Part shown: positions 12,284-24,879 of the stretch, piece by piece | Numbering within the stretch: position 1 is the stretch's first letter | Layout of the letters: the number at the start of each line of letters is the position of its first letter | Source of the DNA: Nectonema munidae | Lineage: Eukaryota > Nematomorpha > Nectonematoida > Nectonematidae | DNA: 64,000 bases | Direction of reading: 5' to 3' | Assembly: GCA_030549495.1 (NCBI GenBank) | Contig: JAUIRK010000824.1 | Span: 62,001-126,000 of the forward strand | Notes under the pieces: model-generated | What the model saw: the letters and a program-made list of their open reading frames with translations, nothing else | What the model was told of the DNA's origin: nothing | The model's database searches: none | Made by a program: the position numbers and the translations under genes

Positions 12284-13948
12284 CTAAATTATTTTGTTAC
12301 ACGTTATGAACTTTTGAGATAAATATTTTTCACTTTTACAGGTATTGTAGACCTCTTCCATCAGCTTTATTGCTCTCTCTGCTACGATATTTGTACGAGG
12401 AACTTCAAGAATAGAGTCAGCAGTCACCCAATGCGTGTTGAAACTTTTTAAAGCTTTTTGGCATTTCAGTTCAATGAGACAAGCTTTAATTCTATCATAT
12501 ATTTCTCTTGAATATAATTGATTTGAAAACCATGCTGTTTTCCATGCATTAGCTATGAAAGTACAAGCAATTTTTAACTGGTTTCTACATTTTGGAAGCA
12601 AAAAGAAGGATATTAAAGTTAATATTGCCCTGGAATTCCATCTTGAGTGGTGAATGCATGGTAATTTTTTCCATTTAATAGAAGGCCAAACGCCTTTTTT
12701 ATTATAAAAATTGTATGCTTGACATAGTTCAAAGAGAGACTTAAAGTCGTCTCTCCAGCTTAGATTTTCTTTAATGGGAAAGCCCTTTTCTCCTAAATAG
12801 TTTTTTTTTGTAATTCTTGATAATCCTCTAAAATTTCTTTAACATAATCATAAGGAAGAATTGGAGATTGAGATTTTTCTTCATATAAAAAATCAAGAAA
12901 ATGCCTCAAGATTAAATCCAGTATGTGATGCTGGCATCCAATAAATTGGGGTTTGTCAAGTTGTTTTCTTTCGAAGTGATTAAGAATTTTAGCCACCACG
13001 CCATTTTTTCGGACTGTATTTACAGCTGTTGTGTCAGAAATGATCATCACAACGCTTTTCCACGCATCATATTCACCGAGAAGAGATTTCAAAGCAGCAA
13101 ATATGTTTTCAGCAGATCCTATCTTACAAGAAAGAATGCCAAGGTAAAGATTTCTTTGTGGATTGACTAAACAAACCACTTGGTACTCTTGAATTTTTAT
13201 TTTCTTACCATCAAAGTGCAAACAAAATTTTTCATTATTAATAAAACAAGAAAGTTTGTTTTTAATTTTCAATGAAGTTTTTATCAACTGACGCCATATG
13301 CCTGTTTGCGATGGTGTGGCTACATTCATCCCCTGATCAAACAAATTCTTCAAAACAGTGGCGGTTTTTCTTGTGGATAAATTTACTTCTGAACATAATT
13401 TAACTGGAGTCTTGGTTGTTAGATATTTTTTAAAAGAAACAAGTTTCTCTTCAAAACATGAATCTATAGTTGATTCTTCTGCATCTGTATCATTAAAATT
13501 ATAAGATTGAAACTCCACTAATGAAGAAGTTTTCTTTATTCGTTTAGAAGGATGGATTTCTGAAATTTTTTTTGTTGTATATCCAATTTGCCCTTTATAA
13601 TAAATTTGCTGTAACTAAAAATCTATGTCTGTTTTACATAGCCACACACCAGTTTTTTTAGTTATATGAAAAACAGAAAAGAGATTTTTTTCTTACTCTT
13701 CATTATGTCTTTTTTTTGTAATTTTCAAATTTTTCTATTAATTTTTTTATTTTTCAAACAACTTGTTGCTTAAATATATAGGGAAAATTAAACTTCAACC
13801 AAAGATTTGATAATTCTTCTGAAATTTTCTTTACTGGATTAGATTTACTTTTTATTTGATCAAGTCCTAAAAATCTACCGACAATATTCTTATTTAGAGG
13901 AAGCTTACACATCAAATCAAGTTCTTCTTTGATTTCGGGAATGTTCAA
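12284..13948 (-). pseudogene. hAT-like transposase relic
   Basis: The longest open piece (13,518-12,793, 241 codons) contains LHFDGKKI, IISDTTAVNTVRKNGVV and FIGCQHHILDLILRH. These fit the hAT plan of a first Asp, a second Asp and a C-x2-H motif. A one-base frame change near 12,793 leads into the next piece, which includes GVWPSIKWKKLPCIHHSRWNSRA and, at 12,601-12,284, a C-terminal helical stretch with PRTNIVAERAIKLMEEVYN. A separate open piece at 13,948-13,754 (64 codons) is probably the N-terminus. Related single-copy-looking proteins occur in cnidarians and crustaceans by my recollection. No ends or target duplications were found. Frame breaks mean that it is not functional as it stands. 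Confidence 0.65.
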
Positions 13949-13973
13949 ACTTCGTTTTGTTTATCTTTTCAAT

Positions 13974-14185
13974 TGCATAGTAAAAGAAAAGTCTATATTA
14001 ATAGAATAGAAGAATTGTGATGTTCAGAGAAGTGTTAATGACAAATAATTAATGACAAAAATAAATATAACTATGACAGATAATTATGGTTAAATGAAAA
14101 GATATTATGTGTAAGTTTATAAACAAAAATGATGATAATAGTAATAATAATAATAATAATGAAGAAGGGTTATTTGAATAATACA
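13974..14185 (-). repeat. Gypsy LTR (3' LTR in element orientation)
   Basis: A 212-bp sequence starting TGCATAGTAAAAG and ending GAATAATACA matches 24,880-25,091 almost base for base. It has TG/CA ends and an internal (TAA)n run. Confidence 0.93.
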
Positions 14186-17100
14186 ATCTTCCGCACTAAT
14201 GGGAATTGTCTATGCCATATTTCTTGACAGGCTTTCGTTCCCTTGTTGATCTTCTTAGGTGTGGTGCTTCCACTTTTGATTCTTCACCGTTGCTGGGTTC
14301 TTCGTTTGGAGAAGGATCCTTAGTGTATTCAGAGCAAGAGGTTTCTTCTAATTCCTTTTCAGTTTGGTTGGGGGCAAGATGCTTGAGAGCCGCGATTTTA
14401 CCCTTGCGCATTGCGGATTAATTTCCAAAAGTTCGACTAACTCCACTTGAGGCTTTGCTTTCGACGGGATAGGGAATTTCTTCATCCAAACAGTTTTTGT
14501 ATTAGACAGCCAATCTGGAACTTTATTGTTGGCGCTGTTTCTTTCAAACTTAAATAATCTTTCATGCGGAGTTTCATTAGTTGATGTGTTCAGAAGTGTT
14601 CGGAGTGCATTCAAGCAATCTGGAAGAACGTCTTCCCATTTTTCGATGGGCAGTCCTTGAGTCTCTGTTGCTAAAGTGACGGTTTTCCAGATAATTCCGT
14701 TGTATCTTTCGCATTGAGAATTGCCTTGAGGATTATAAGCTGTTGTGAAAGTCGAGGCTACGCCTTTACTTAAAAGAAAAGTTTTAAGTTCACTCGATAA
14801 AAATGAGCTCCCGCGATCTGAGTGTACATATTTAGGTAGTCCAAAGATTGCGAAAACTTCTTGCAAACATTTTATTACCGTAGTTGCCGTCGTATCCTTG
14901 CAAGGAAAAGCAAATGAAAATCTAGAATACTCGTCAATAATAGTGAGAATGTACTTGTTCTTGGTTTCTGATGGCAAAGGACCTTTGAAGTCGATAGATA
15001 GTCTATCAAATGGTTTTGTAGACTTTACCATGTGGTCTCCGTAGGACTTGAAGAATCTTGGTTTGCATTTACAACAGACTTGGCAGTTCTTTGTCATCAC
15101 TTTTATTTCGTCCATTGAAAAGGGTAGGTTCTTTTCTCTGACAAAGTGACTCATTCTTCGCACTCCAGGATGGATCAGTGAGTCATGCAGCTCTTTTAGC
15201 TTCGTCGAGTCTTTTGAAATTGAACATGCACGTGATAACGCATCTGCAGATAAATTGTCGATTCTAGGTCGATACTTGATGTCAAAGGAATATGGAGCTA
15301 ACTCCAAACGTCAGCGAAGCATCTTGTCGTTTTTGATTTTGTTCTTGCCATTATTGCTAAAAATGCAGGAAACTGCTTTCTGGTCCGTCACTACGGTAAA
15401 GTGTTGTCCAATTAGGAAGTGCTTCCAGTGTCGTACCGATGCGATGATGGCGTAAGCTTCTTTCTCCACGATGTGTGCTTTGGTTTCTGCTAAATTAAGA
15501 GTTTTGGAAAAGAATGCTACAGGCCTTCCATTTTGCAAGAGTGAGGCGGCGATTGTCTTCTCTGAAGCGTCTGTTTCCACAACGAATGGCACACCACTCT
15601 TGGTTGCGTGTAAAGCAGATCTACCAATTTCTTCTTTGAGAGAGTGAATTACTTTTATTTGACTGTTGGTTAGAGGAAAGGAGGTCACTTTTGTTAGAGA
15701 TTGAACTTTCGTGGAGTAATTGGAAATCCATTTGGCGTAATATGAGAAGAATCCCATCATTCTTTTCAATTCAGCAGAACTTCGCGGTATTGGCATTTCT
15801 GTCAGAGGTTTGATGCGATCCTTGTCAGGCCTTAGCTCCCCATCACCAATATCATATCCAAGAAACTTGATAGATGCGAGTCCTTGCTTACTTTTGCTCC
15901 AATTGATGTTTAGTTGATAGGAATTGGCTGCGTTAAAAAAAGACTTTAGATTGCGATCGTGTTGCTCCAAAGTCTTCCCACAGATTATTACATCGTCTAT
16001 GTAAGAAAAAGTATCACTAAGTTTATTTAACGAAATAAAGTTATTGATGTATCGCTGAAATGCAGAGGCCCCATTGGTTACTCCCATCGGAATTTTCGTG
16101 AATTGATAAAGTCTACCGTCAGCTTCAAACCCAGTGTACATTCGCTCGTCTTTTCCCAGTTCCACTTGATAATAAGCTTCGGAAAGATCAATTAAACTGA
16201 AGTATTTGAATTTGGCTACTTTATGTGCCAATTCATTTACATCAGGCAAAGGATAGGCGTCAGCTAAGGTAAACTTATTTATCGTGCGTGAGAAGTCAAC
16301 TACCATTCTCTTCCCTCCGGCGGTTTTGGGAACAAGGACAACTTGAGCTCGCCATGGAGAATTGGATTCTTCAATAACTCCAGCTTTCAGCAGTCTCTGG
16401 ACTTCACTTCGTATAAATCGCTGATCATCTTCACTGAACTTTCTAGTTCTTGTTATCTGAGGTCGATAATTAGCTGACAAGAATCTAAAAAGTTTCACTT
16501 CATTCGAGTTCTTTGTGGCACATGTATGACGAGCTTCAAGGTTTCCACTGTGATATTGGAAATCCAAAGAAGGTTCTTTCCCACGGAATTCAATGGTGAT
16601 GTCTTTATGTCTTTTGAGAAAACTAATTCCCAAGATGACCTCTTTCCACAAGTTAGGTAAAATCAAGAACTCCACATTATCGTAGACTTTATTTTGAATT
16701 TGCAATTGAGCACGAGTTCTTCCCATAACCTGCATTTTGAACTTGCTAGAAGCCATGCTGACCTTTTCTTTGCAGGGATATAGCTTCAAATTCAGTCGAC
16801 GAGCAGTATCTTTGTCCAAGAAGTTGTCGGTGCTCCCAGTGTCGACGAGTACTTGACATTTAGAGCCGTTGAGAAGAACGATGCTTTTCCAGCTGGATTT
16901 CTTCGATGTTCCATTGATGTTTGAAACGTTTTTCCTTGCAGATCGACAAACTTTGGAGAAATGTCCAAGTTTACCACACTTGAAGCAGGTATGACGCTTG
17001 GCAGGACACAACTCTCTAGAGTTTCTAGGGTGTCTTTTACCTCCACAGAAGTAGCAATTTCCATTTGAAGATTTTAAAAAGGAAGAACAACTATCCATCT

Positions 17101-18052
17101 CTGACGCTTCACGATTTTGACGGGTTGAGAGTTCATCAGGTTGGTTCTCGTTTGTGGTTGCAGCAAGCGTTAGGGTATTGGACGCGTAGCTTTCGCTTTG
17201 GCTTAAAGCTTGCTCCATAGCTCTAGCTTGATTGACTGCGGTGTTGAGATCAAGTTTCGTGTTTTCAAGGAGTCTGGTTCGAATAGCACTGTTCCTCAAT
17301 CCAGAGATGAGAGAATCTCTTATGAAAAGATCTTTGTGCTCATCGGCAGTTACTTCTTTGAATTCGCAATTCATGGATAACACCTTCAAGGATTGAAAGA
17401 AAGAGTCGACGGTCTCGTCGCTTGATTGAACGCGTGTTGAGAGGAGGTGCCTTGCATGAACTTCGTTAGGAACTTTGACGTATGCACTTTCCAATTGCTT
17501 TATTGCCATCTCATAACTTGACGCTTTTTGTATGCTTTCAGCAACGTCAGGTCCCAAGTGAATGATGAGAAGTTCAAGCTTGTTGGGACTGTGATCCTTC
17601 AAACAGTCAAGGTAGTAAGTGAATCCTCTAAACCAGTGCTTCCATAATTTTCCACTTTGTTCTTAGTTAGGGAGAACGTTGAACTCCTTTGGTCTGACGG
17701 CTTTTTCCATAAAGGGTTGGATGTTGAATAAAATTGTGATGAATAGAAAGAATCTGAAAGGCTGGAGCTTTTATTCAACAAATAGCCCGTGAAAAGACAT
17801 AACTACATATCAGAGGTCTGGCAAGACCTCCGGGGAGACAACTCGCCAAACTTGCCAGCCTTATTATATATTTAAATGTGTAAATCGTAAAATGCTTAAA
17901 AAATATACTTAAAATAAAAATTTTCAAAAAATATTTTACATACATATTGAAAGCCACATTTCAAAAATTCTACCTAAAAGTTCAAAAAATTTAACTTTGA
18001 AATTGCCGTTTTATTTCATAAAAACTATATGATTGGTTGAAATGTTTATGTA

Positions 18053-18083
<31 letters not shown>

Positions 18084-18380
18084 CTAATACTACCAATACT
18101 ACTTTTTGGAAATTTTTACTTGTTTGATTTGAAGAAAGAATTCAACTGTTTTTCAATATTTCTTTTTTATGATATATATATCATTAGAAAGCTTATCGTT
18201 TGCTACATACTCTAGAATAATTAATTTTTGCAAAAGTTTTAAAAAATTTTAATAAATGGACATTACTTCGAAAAATTTTGTCTAAATTTTTGAAAAAATT
18301 ACGGACCACCTTTTTGTTTAAGCATAATGTGAAGATTTTTAAAAAAAATTGAATGAAAATGATATCATTGGAAAGGTATA

Positions 18381-19061
18381 CTCTTTGTGGTTAACATAGG
18401 CTAGGTTATACAAATAAATATATTTTCATTTTTCCAAAATCTGCTTTTATGTGAGGTCAGTCAAGTTTTATCTAGTTTCAAAAAATACCAATAATAATTA
18501 ACGTTCTTAATTTATATAATATTTTTTCAATATTTTATATTCACAAAGGTAAAATATGATTTTTTACATTTTAAAATTTCATAGTTGAAGAAAACTGTCG
18601 AAAATTAATATATATTTTTTACTTTTTATGGGTCAGTAGTACAGGTCAGTATAATGTTTTTCTAATAAATTTAAAATTATTTTTAAAGTGAAAAATGTTG
18701 ATCGAATGTACAAGATTTGAAGCTATACTCTTTGTGGGTAAAATAGGCAAGGTTTTACAAATAAATATATTTTTATTTTTCCAAAATCCGCTTTTATGTG
18801 AGGTCAGTCAACTTTTATCTAGTTTCAAAAAATACCAATAATTAACGTGATGAGTTTATATATTATTTCTTCAAAATTTTATATTCACAAAGGCAGAATA
18901 TGGTTTTTACCATTTTAAAATGTCATAGTTAAATAAAACTGTCGAAAATTAATATTTATTTTTTACTTTTTATGGGTCAGTAGTATAGGTCAGTATAATA
19001 TTTTTCTAATAAATTTTAAATTATTTTTCAAGTGAAAAATGTCGATTAAATGTACGAGTTT
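18381..19061. repeat. Tandem duplication inside the left foldback arm (about 347-bp unit)
   Basis: The unit beginning CTCTTTGTGG at 18,381 is repeated at 18,728. Both contain TTTTATGTGAGGTCAGTCAA and TTTTTATGGGTCAGTA blocks. A third partial copy (TAATGTTTTTCTAATAAA onward) lies at about 19,985-20,075. The mirror copy is in the right arm at about 23,621-24,301. Confidence 0.8.
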
Positions 19062-19566
19062 TGTTTGATAATCGTAGTCTACTTTTATTTAGTTTAGATA
19101 CAACCTTTCTAATTTTTAACGAAGGGCATTCGTTATATTTATACCGACAGTGTGCGAGGAATAAATCACATTATTGATTGATTTTAGAGCATAATTATGC
19201 GAAGAAAAATTAATACATGTTGCATTACGCGTTTGTGAGCGCAGTGAATTCTTATCTCACATACGCTTTACCACATCTTTAGCACGCGTGTGTGGTTTAT
19301 TAATGTCGATTGAATGTACGAATTTTGTTTGATAATCGTAGTTTACTTTTATTTAGTTTAGATACAACCTTTCTAATTTTTAACGAAGGGCATTCGTTAT
19401 ATTTATACCGACAGTGTGCGAATAATAAATCACATTATTGATTGATTTTAGAGCATAACTATGCGAAGAAAGATTAACACATGTTGCATTACGCGTTTGT
19501 GAGCGCAGGAAATTCTTATCTCGCATACGCTTCACCACATCTTTAGCACGCGTGTGTGGTTTATTT
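19041..19566. repeat. Two 264-bp tandem units in the left foldback arm
   Basis: Unit 1 starts at GTCGAT (19,041) and unit 2 at GTCGAT (19,305). Each carries the unusually GC-rich blocks CATTACGCGTTTGTGAGCGC and AGCACGCGTGTGTGG. The inverted counterpart lies at 23,116-23,643 in the right arm. Confidence 0.85.
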
Positions 19567-20584
19567 TATCGGGCTAGTGTACGCTTAGTTTATTTGTAGT
19601 GTTCCTAGCTTAAATCTTAGTCAAATATTAAAACGCTTATAACTTTCACATTTCTCAACAAAATGCATCATGCGATATACCAAATTAAAGCATTTTTTAT
19701 GGGCTTTCAGAATACATTACTTATATCACAAGTACTTAAGAAATACCTTTTACTGTTTTTATTTTCCATGGGCTTCATACCATTAATTAGCAGATAAGGG
19801 ATGCATTTTAAACTAAAGCTCCTTTCATTAGGACAAATTTTTACCTATATTATGTGACAATTTCCAGCACAATTATAAAGCGACTCTACTCTCAGAATCT
19901 AAATTTATTTGTAGATTTTTATAAAATAGTATTAGTTTTTCCATTTTTTTTATAAATTAACCTTCGTTTTTTTTATTGGTCAGTATAATGTTTTTCTAAT
20001 AAATTTAAAATTATTTTTGAAGTTAAAAATGTAGATCGAATGTACAAGTTTTGTTGGATAATCGTAGTCCACTATTTATTTTTAGATTTTTATAAAATCA
20101 TTTTAGTTTTTGGTTTTTTATAAATTAACATTAGTTTTTTACTTCTTTTGAATAATCATCCAAAATTTAAGTGCGGGTTTGATTTACACTTTGATTCGAA
20201 AAAAATATGTTTTGGATAAATATTTTTTTTATTATTGTTTACTGCATATAAATTTCTAAAGAGAAGATAAATAGATCAAAATATGTGTTTTAATCAATTT
20301 TTCTCAATAAGTATTGAAGCTATGAGGTAGCAAAATATGAACAGAAAGTTTGATATTTTTTGATTTTTTAAAGAATATTTTTCGATTCTTTGATCACAGA
20401 ATTTTATTTTGATTATTTGACAAATATAATATTTAAAATCGTCCAAATTGCAAAGTATAGGTATTTTAAACAAAACAGTAATATATTTGAAGAAATAATT
20501 TTCAGTATAAAGAGTTTAGAAAACTCTTCTCTAATATGTAATGATATATTCTCATAACCTGTACGGTTGAACGCGGGTAGACAA

Positions 20585-20935
20585 CTTGCGTGTTATCTCC
20601 AACCCGTATATTACGATGATTCTTCTCCAACCTGTATTCTACGATGATTCATCTCCAAACTATATACTACAATGATTCATCTCTAACCTGTATACTACGA
20701 TGATTCATCTCTAACCTGTATACTACGATGATTCATCTTCAACCTGTATACTACGATGGTTTCTATTCCATGTACAAATAACTAGGGAGACAATGTTCAA
20801 CTTTCTGTTCACATTCTGCTAGATGTAAGATTTGATATACCTCATTCGGGGAGACGATGCTACTACCTATATACATTATACCTGTATACTACGATGGTTC
20901 ATCTCCAACCTGTATACCGCGATAATTCATATCAA
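20585..20935. repeat. Array of about 28-bp repeats in the left foldback arm
   Basis: Repeats of the form CCTGTATACTACGATGATTC followed by ATCTCCAA occur about seven to eight times between 20,585 and 20,935. A 95-bp interruption containing a different sequence lies between 20,765 and 20,875. The mirror array is at 21,744-22,095. Confidence 0.85.
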
Positions 20936-21242
20936 AGAATCGAAAAATATTTTTTAAAAAATCAAAAAATATCAAACTTTCTGTTCATATTTTGCTACCT
21001 CATACGATGTTACAAAAGTTATTACCTATACTTTGCAATTTGCACGATTTTAAATATTATATTTGTCAAATAATCAAAATAAAATTCTGTAATCAAAGAA
21101 TCGAAAAATATTCTTTAAAAAATCAAAAAATATCAAACTTTCTGTTCATATTTTGCTACCTCATACGATGTTACAAAAGTTATTACCTATACTTTGCAAT
21201 TTGCACGATTTTAAATATTATATTTGTCGAATAATCAAAGAA
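20933..21242. repeat. About 160-bp tandem units next to the foldback loop
   Basis: Units starting CAAAGAATCGAAAAAT at 20,933, 21,093 and 21,236 repeat nearly exactly. The mirror set begins at about 21,440 on the other side of the loop. Confidence 0.8.
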
Positions 21243-24200
21243 TCGAAAAATGTTCAAATCAAAAAATATTTATTCTTTTTAAATATATCGTTGGCTCCTC
21301 TTACTTTTAGTTACGTATGTGCATAATTTGATAAAAATTAATTATTAAAGACTAGGTTTATCTTTCAATTTTAAAAGTAAGGGGAGCCAACGATATATTT
21401 AAAAAGAATAAATATTTTTTGATTTGAACATTTTTCGATTCTTTGATTATTCGACAAATATAATATTTAAAATCGTGCAAATTGCAAAGTATAGATAATA
21501 ACTTTTGTAACATCGTATGAGGTAGCAAAATATGAACAGAAAGTTTGATATTTTTTGATTTTTTAAAGAATATTTTTCGATTCTTTGATTACAGAATTTT
21601 ATTTTGATTATTTGACAAATATAATATTTAAAATCGTGCAAATTGCAAAGTATAGGTAATAACTTTTGTAACATCGTATGAGGTAGCAAAATATGAACAG
21701 AAAGTTTGATATTTTTTGATTTTTTAAAAAATATTTTTCGATTCTTTGATATGAATTATCGCGGTATACAGGTTGGAGATGAACCATCGTAGTATACAGG
21801 TATAATGTATATAGGTAGTAGCATCGTCTCCCCGAATGAGGTATATCAAATCTTACATCTAGCAGAATGTGAACAGAAAGTTGAACATTGTCTCCCTAGT
21901 TATTTGTACATGGAATAGAAACCATCGTAGTATACAGGTTGAAGATGAATCATCGTAGTATACAGGTTAGAGATGAATCATCGTAGTATACAGGTTAGAG
22001 ATGAATCATTGTAGTATATAGTTTGGAGATGAATCATCGTAGAATACAGGTTGGAGAAGAATCATCGTAATATACGGGTTGGAGATAACACGCAAGTTGT
22101 CTACCCGCGTTCAACCGTACAGGTTATGAGAATATATCATTACATATTAGAGAAGAGTTTTCTAAACTCTTTATACTGAAAATTATTTCTTCAAATATAT
22201 TACTGTTTTGTTTAAAATACCTATACTTTGCAATTTGGACGATTTTAAATATTATATTTGTCAAATAATCAAAATAAAATTCTGTGATCAAAGAATCGAA
22301 AAATATTCTTTAAAAAATCAAAAAATATCAAACTTTCTGTTCATATTTTGCTACCTCATAGCTTCAATACTTATTGAGAAAAATTGATTAAAACACATAT
22401 TTTGATCTATTTATCTTCTCTTTAGAAATTTATATGCAGTAAACAATAATAAAAAAAAATATTTATCCAAAACATATTTTTTTCGAATCAAAGTGTAAAT
22501 CAAACCCGCACTTAAATTTTGGATGATTATTCAAAAGAAGTAAAAAACTAATGTTAATTTATAAAAAACCAAAAACTAAAATGATTTTATAAAAATCTAA
22601 AAATAAATAGTGGACTACGATTATCCAACAAAACTTGTACATTCGATCTACATTTTTAACTTCAAAAATAATTTTAAATTTATTAGAAAAACATTATACT
22701 GACCAATAAAAAAAACGAAGGTTAATTTATAAAAAAAATGGAAAAACTAATACTATTTTATAAAAATCTACAAATAAATTTAGATTCTGAGAGTAGAGTC
22801 GCTTTATAATTGTGCTGGAAATTGTCACATAATATAGGTAAAAATTTGTCCTAATGAAAGGAGCTTTAGTTTAAAATGCATCCCTTATCTGCTAATTAAT
22901 GGTATGAAGCCCATGGAAAATAAAAACAGTAAAAGGTATTTCTTAAGTACTTGTGATATAAGTAATGTATTCTGAAAGCCCATAAAAAATGCTTTAATTT
23001 GGTATATCGCATGATGCATTTTGTTGAGAAATGTGAAAGTTATAAGCGTTTTAATATTTGACTAAGATTTAAGCTAGGAACACTACAAATAAACTAAGCG
23101 TACACTAGCCCGATAAAATAAACCACACACGCGTGCTAAAGATGTGGTGAAGCGTATGCGAGATAAGAATTTCCTGCGCTCACAAACGCGTAATGCAACA
23201 TGTGTTAATCTTTCTTCGCATAGTTATGCTCTAAAATCAATCAATAATGTGATTTATTATTCGCACACTGTCGGTATAAATATAACGAATGCCCTTCGTT
23301 AAAAATTAGAAAGGTTGTATCTAAACTAAATAAAAGTAAACTACGATTATCAAACAAAATTCGTACATTCAATCGACATTAATAAACCACACACGCGTGC
23401 TAAAGATGTGGTAAAGCGTATGTGAGATAAGAATTCACTGCGCTCACAAACGCGTAATGCAACATGTGTTAATCTTTCTTCGCATAATTATGCTCTAAAA
23501 TCAATCAATAATGTGATTTATTCCTCGCACACTGTCGGTATAAATATAACGAATGCCCTTCGTTAAAAATTAGAAAGGTTGTATCTAAACTAAATAAAAG
23601 TAGACTACGATTATCAAACAAAACTCGTACATTTAATCGACATTTTTCACTTGAAAAATAATTTAAAATTTATTAGAAAAATATTATACTGACCTATACT
23701 ACTGACCCATAAAAAGTAAAAAATAAATATTAATTTTCGACAGTTTTATTTAACTATGACATTTTAAAATGTTAAAAACCATATTCTGCCTTTGTGAATA
23801 TAAAATTTTGAAGAAATAATATATAAACTCATCACGTTAATTATTGGTATTCTTTGAAACTAGATAAAAGTTGACTGACCTCACATAAAAGCGGATTTTG
23901 GAAAAATAAAAATATATTTATTTGTAAAACCTTGCCTATTTTACCCACAAAGAGTATAGCTTCAAATCTTGTACATTCGATCAACATTTTTCACTTTAAA
24001 AATAATTTTAAATTTATTAGAAAAACATTATACTGACCTGTACTACTGACCCATAAAAAGTAAAAAATATATATTAATTTTCGACAGTTTTCTTCAACTA
24101 TGAAATTTTAAAATGTAAAAAATCATATTTTACCTTTGTGAATATAAAATATTGAAAAAATATTATATAAATTAAGAACGTTAATTATTATTGGTATTTT

Positions 24201-24879
24201 TTGAAACTAGATAAAACTTGACTGACCTCACATAAAAGCAGATTTTGGAAAAATGAAAATATATTTATTTGTATAACCTAGCCTATGTTAACCACAAAGA
24301 GTATACCTTTCCAATGATATCATTTTCATTCAATTTTTTTTAAAAATCTTCACATTATGCTTAAACAAAAAGGTGGTCCGTAATTTTTTCAAAAATTTAG
24401 ACAAAATTTTTCGAAGTAATGTCCATTTATTAAAATTTTTTAAAACTTTTGCAAAAATTAATTATTCTAGAGTATGTAGCAAACGATAAGCTTTCTAATG
24501 ATATATATATCATAAAAAAGAAATATTGAAAAACAGTTGAATTCTTTCTTCAAATCAAACAAGTAAAAATTTCCAAAAAGTAGTATTGGTAGTATTAGTA
24601 GTATTATTATTATTATTATTATTATATATTACATAAACATTTCAACCAATCATATAGTTTTTATGAAATAAAACTGCAATTTCAAAGTTAAATTTTTTGA
24701 ACTTTTAGGTAGAATTTTTGAAATGTGGCTTTCAATATGTATGTAAAATATTTTTTGAAAATTTTTATTTTAAGTATATTTTTTAAGCATTTTACGATTT
24801 ACACATTTAAATATATAATAAGGCTGGCAAGTTTGCGAGTTGTCTCCCCGGAGGTCTTGCCAGACCTCTGATAAGAATT

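Larger units (their letters stand above)
17808..24873. mobile_element. Giant foldback (palindromic) element, 3.5-kb inverted arms
   Basis: The left arm (17,808-21,309) and right arm (21,372-24,873) are each 3,502 bp and nearly perfect inverted complements around a 62-bp loop. Both outer ends read TATCAGAGGTCTGGCAAG, and the inner ends meet at CGTTGGCTCC. Each arm contains tandem sub-repeats: a unit of about 347 bp twice, a 264-bp unit twice, a cluster of about 28-bp repeats and a 160-bp unit twice. Long arms with internal tandem repeats and a short centre are the hallmark of foldback elements such as FB and Galileo. No transposase is visible, so it would be non-autonomous. Mirror-image frames at 20,992-21,234 and 21,447-21,689 are low-complexity and not called. 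No clear target duplication is seen. Confidence 0.85.

Noticed and set aside
20992-21689. Two identical 80-codon frames in mirror positions near the foldback loop
   Set aside because: They are the same sequence on opposite strands of the palindrome, AT-driven in composition, and lie within tandem repeats. No domain is visible.
20585-22095. CRISPR-like array of 28-bp repeats
   Set aside because: Repeats are directly contiguous without unique spacers and lie in the arms of a eukaryotic foldback element.
17808-24873. The palindrome as a viral or Polinton-type terminal structure
   Set aside because: No capsid, polymerase or integrase gene lies within it. The arms carry only tandem repeats, which fits foldback elements.
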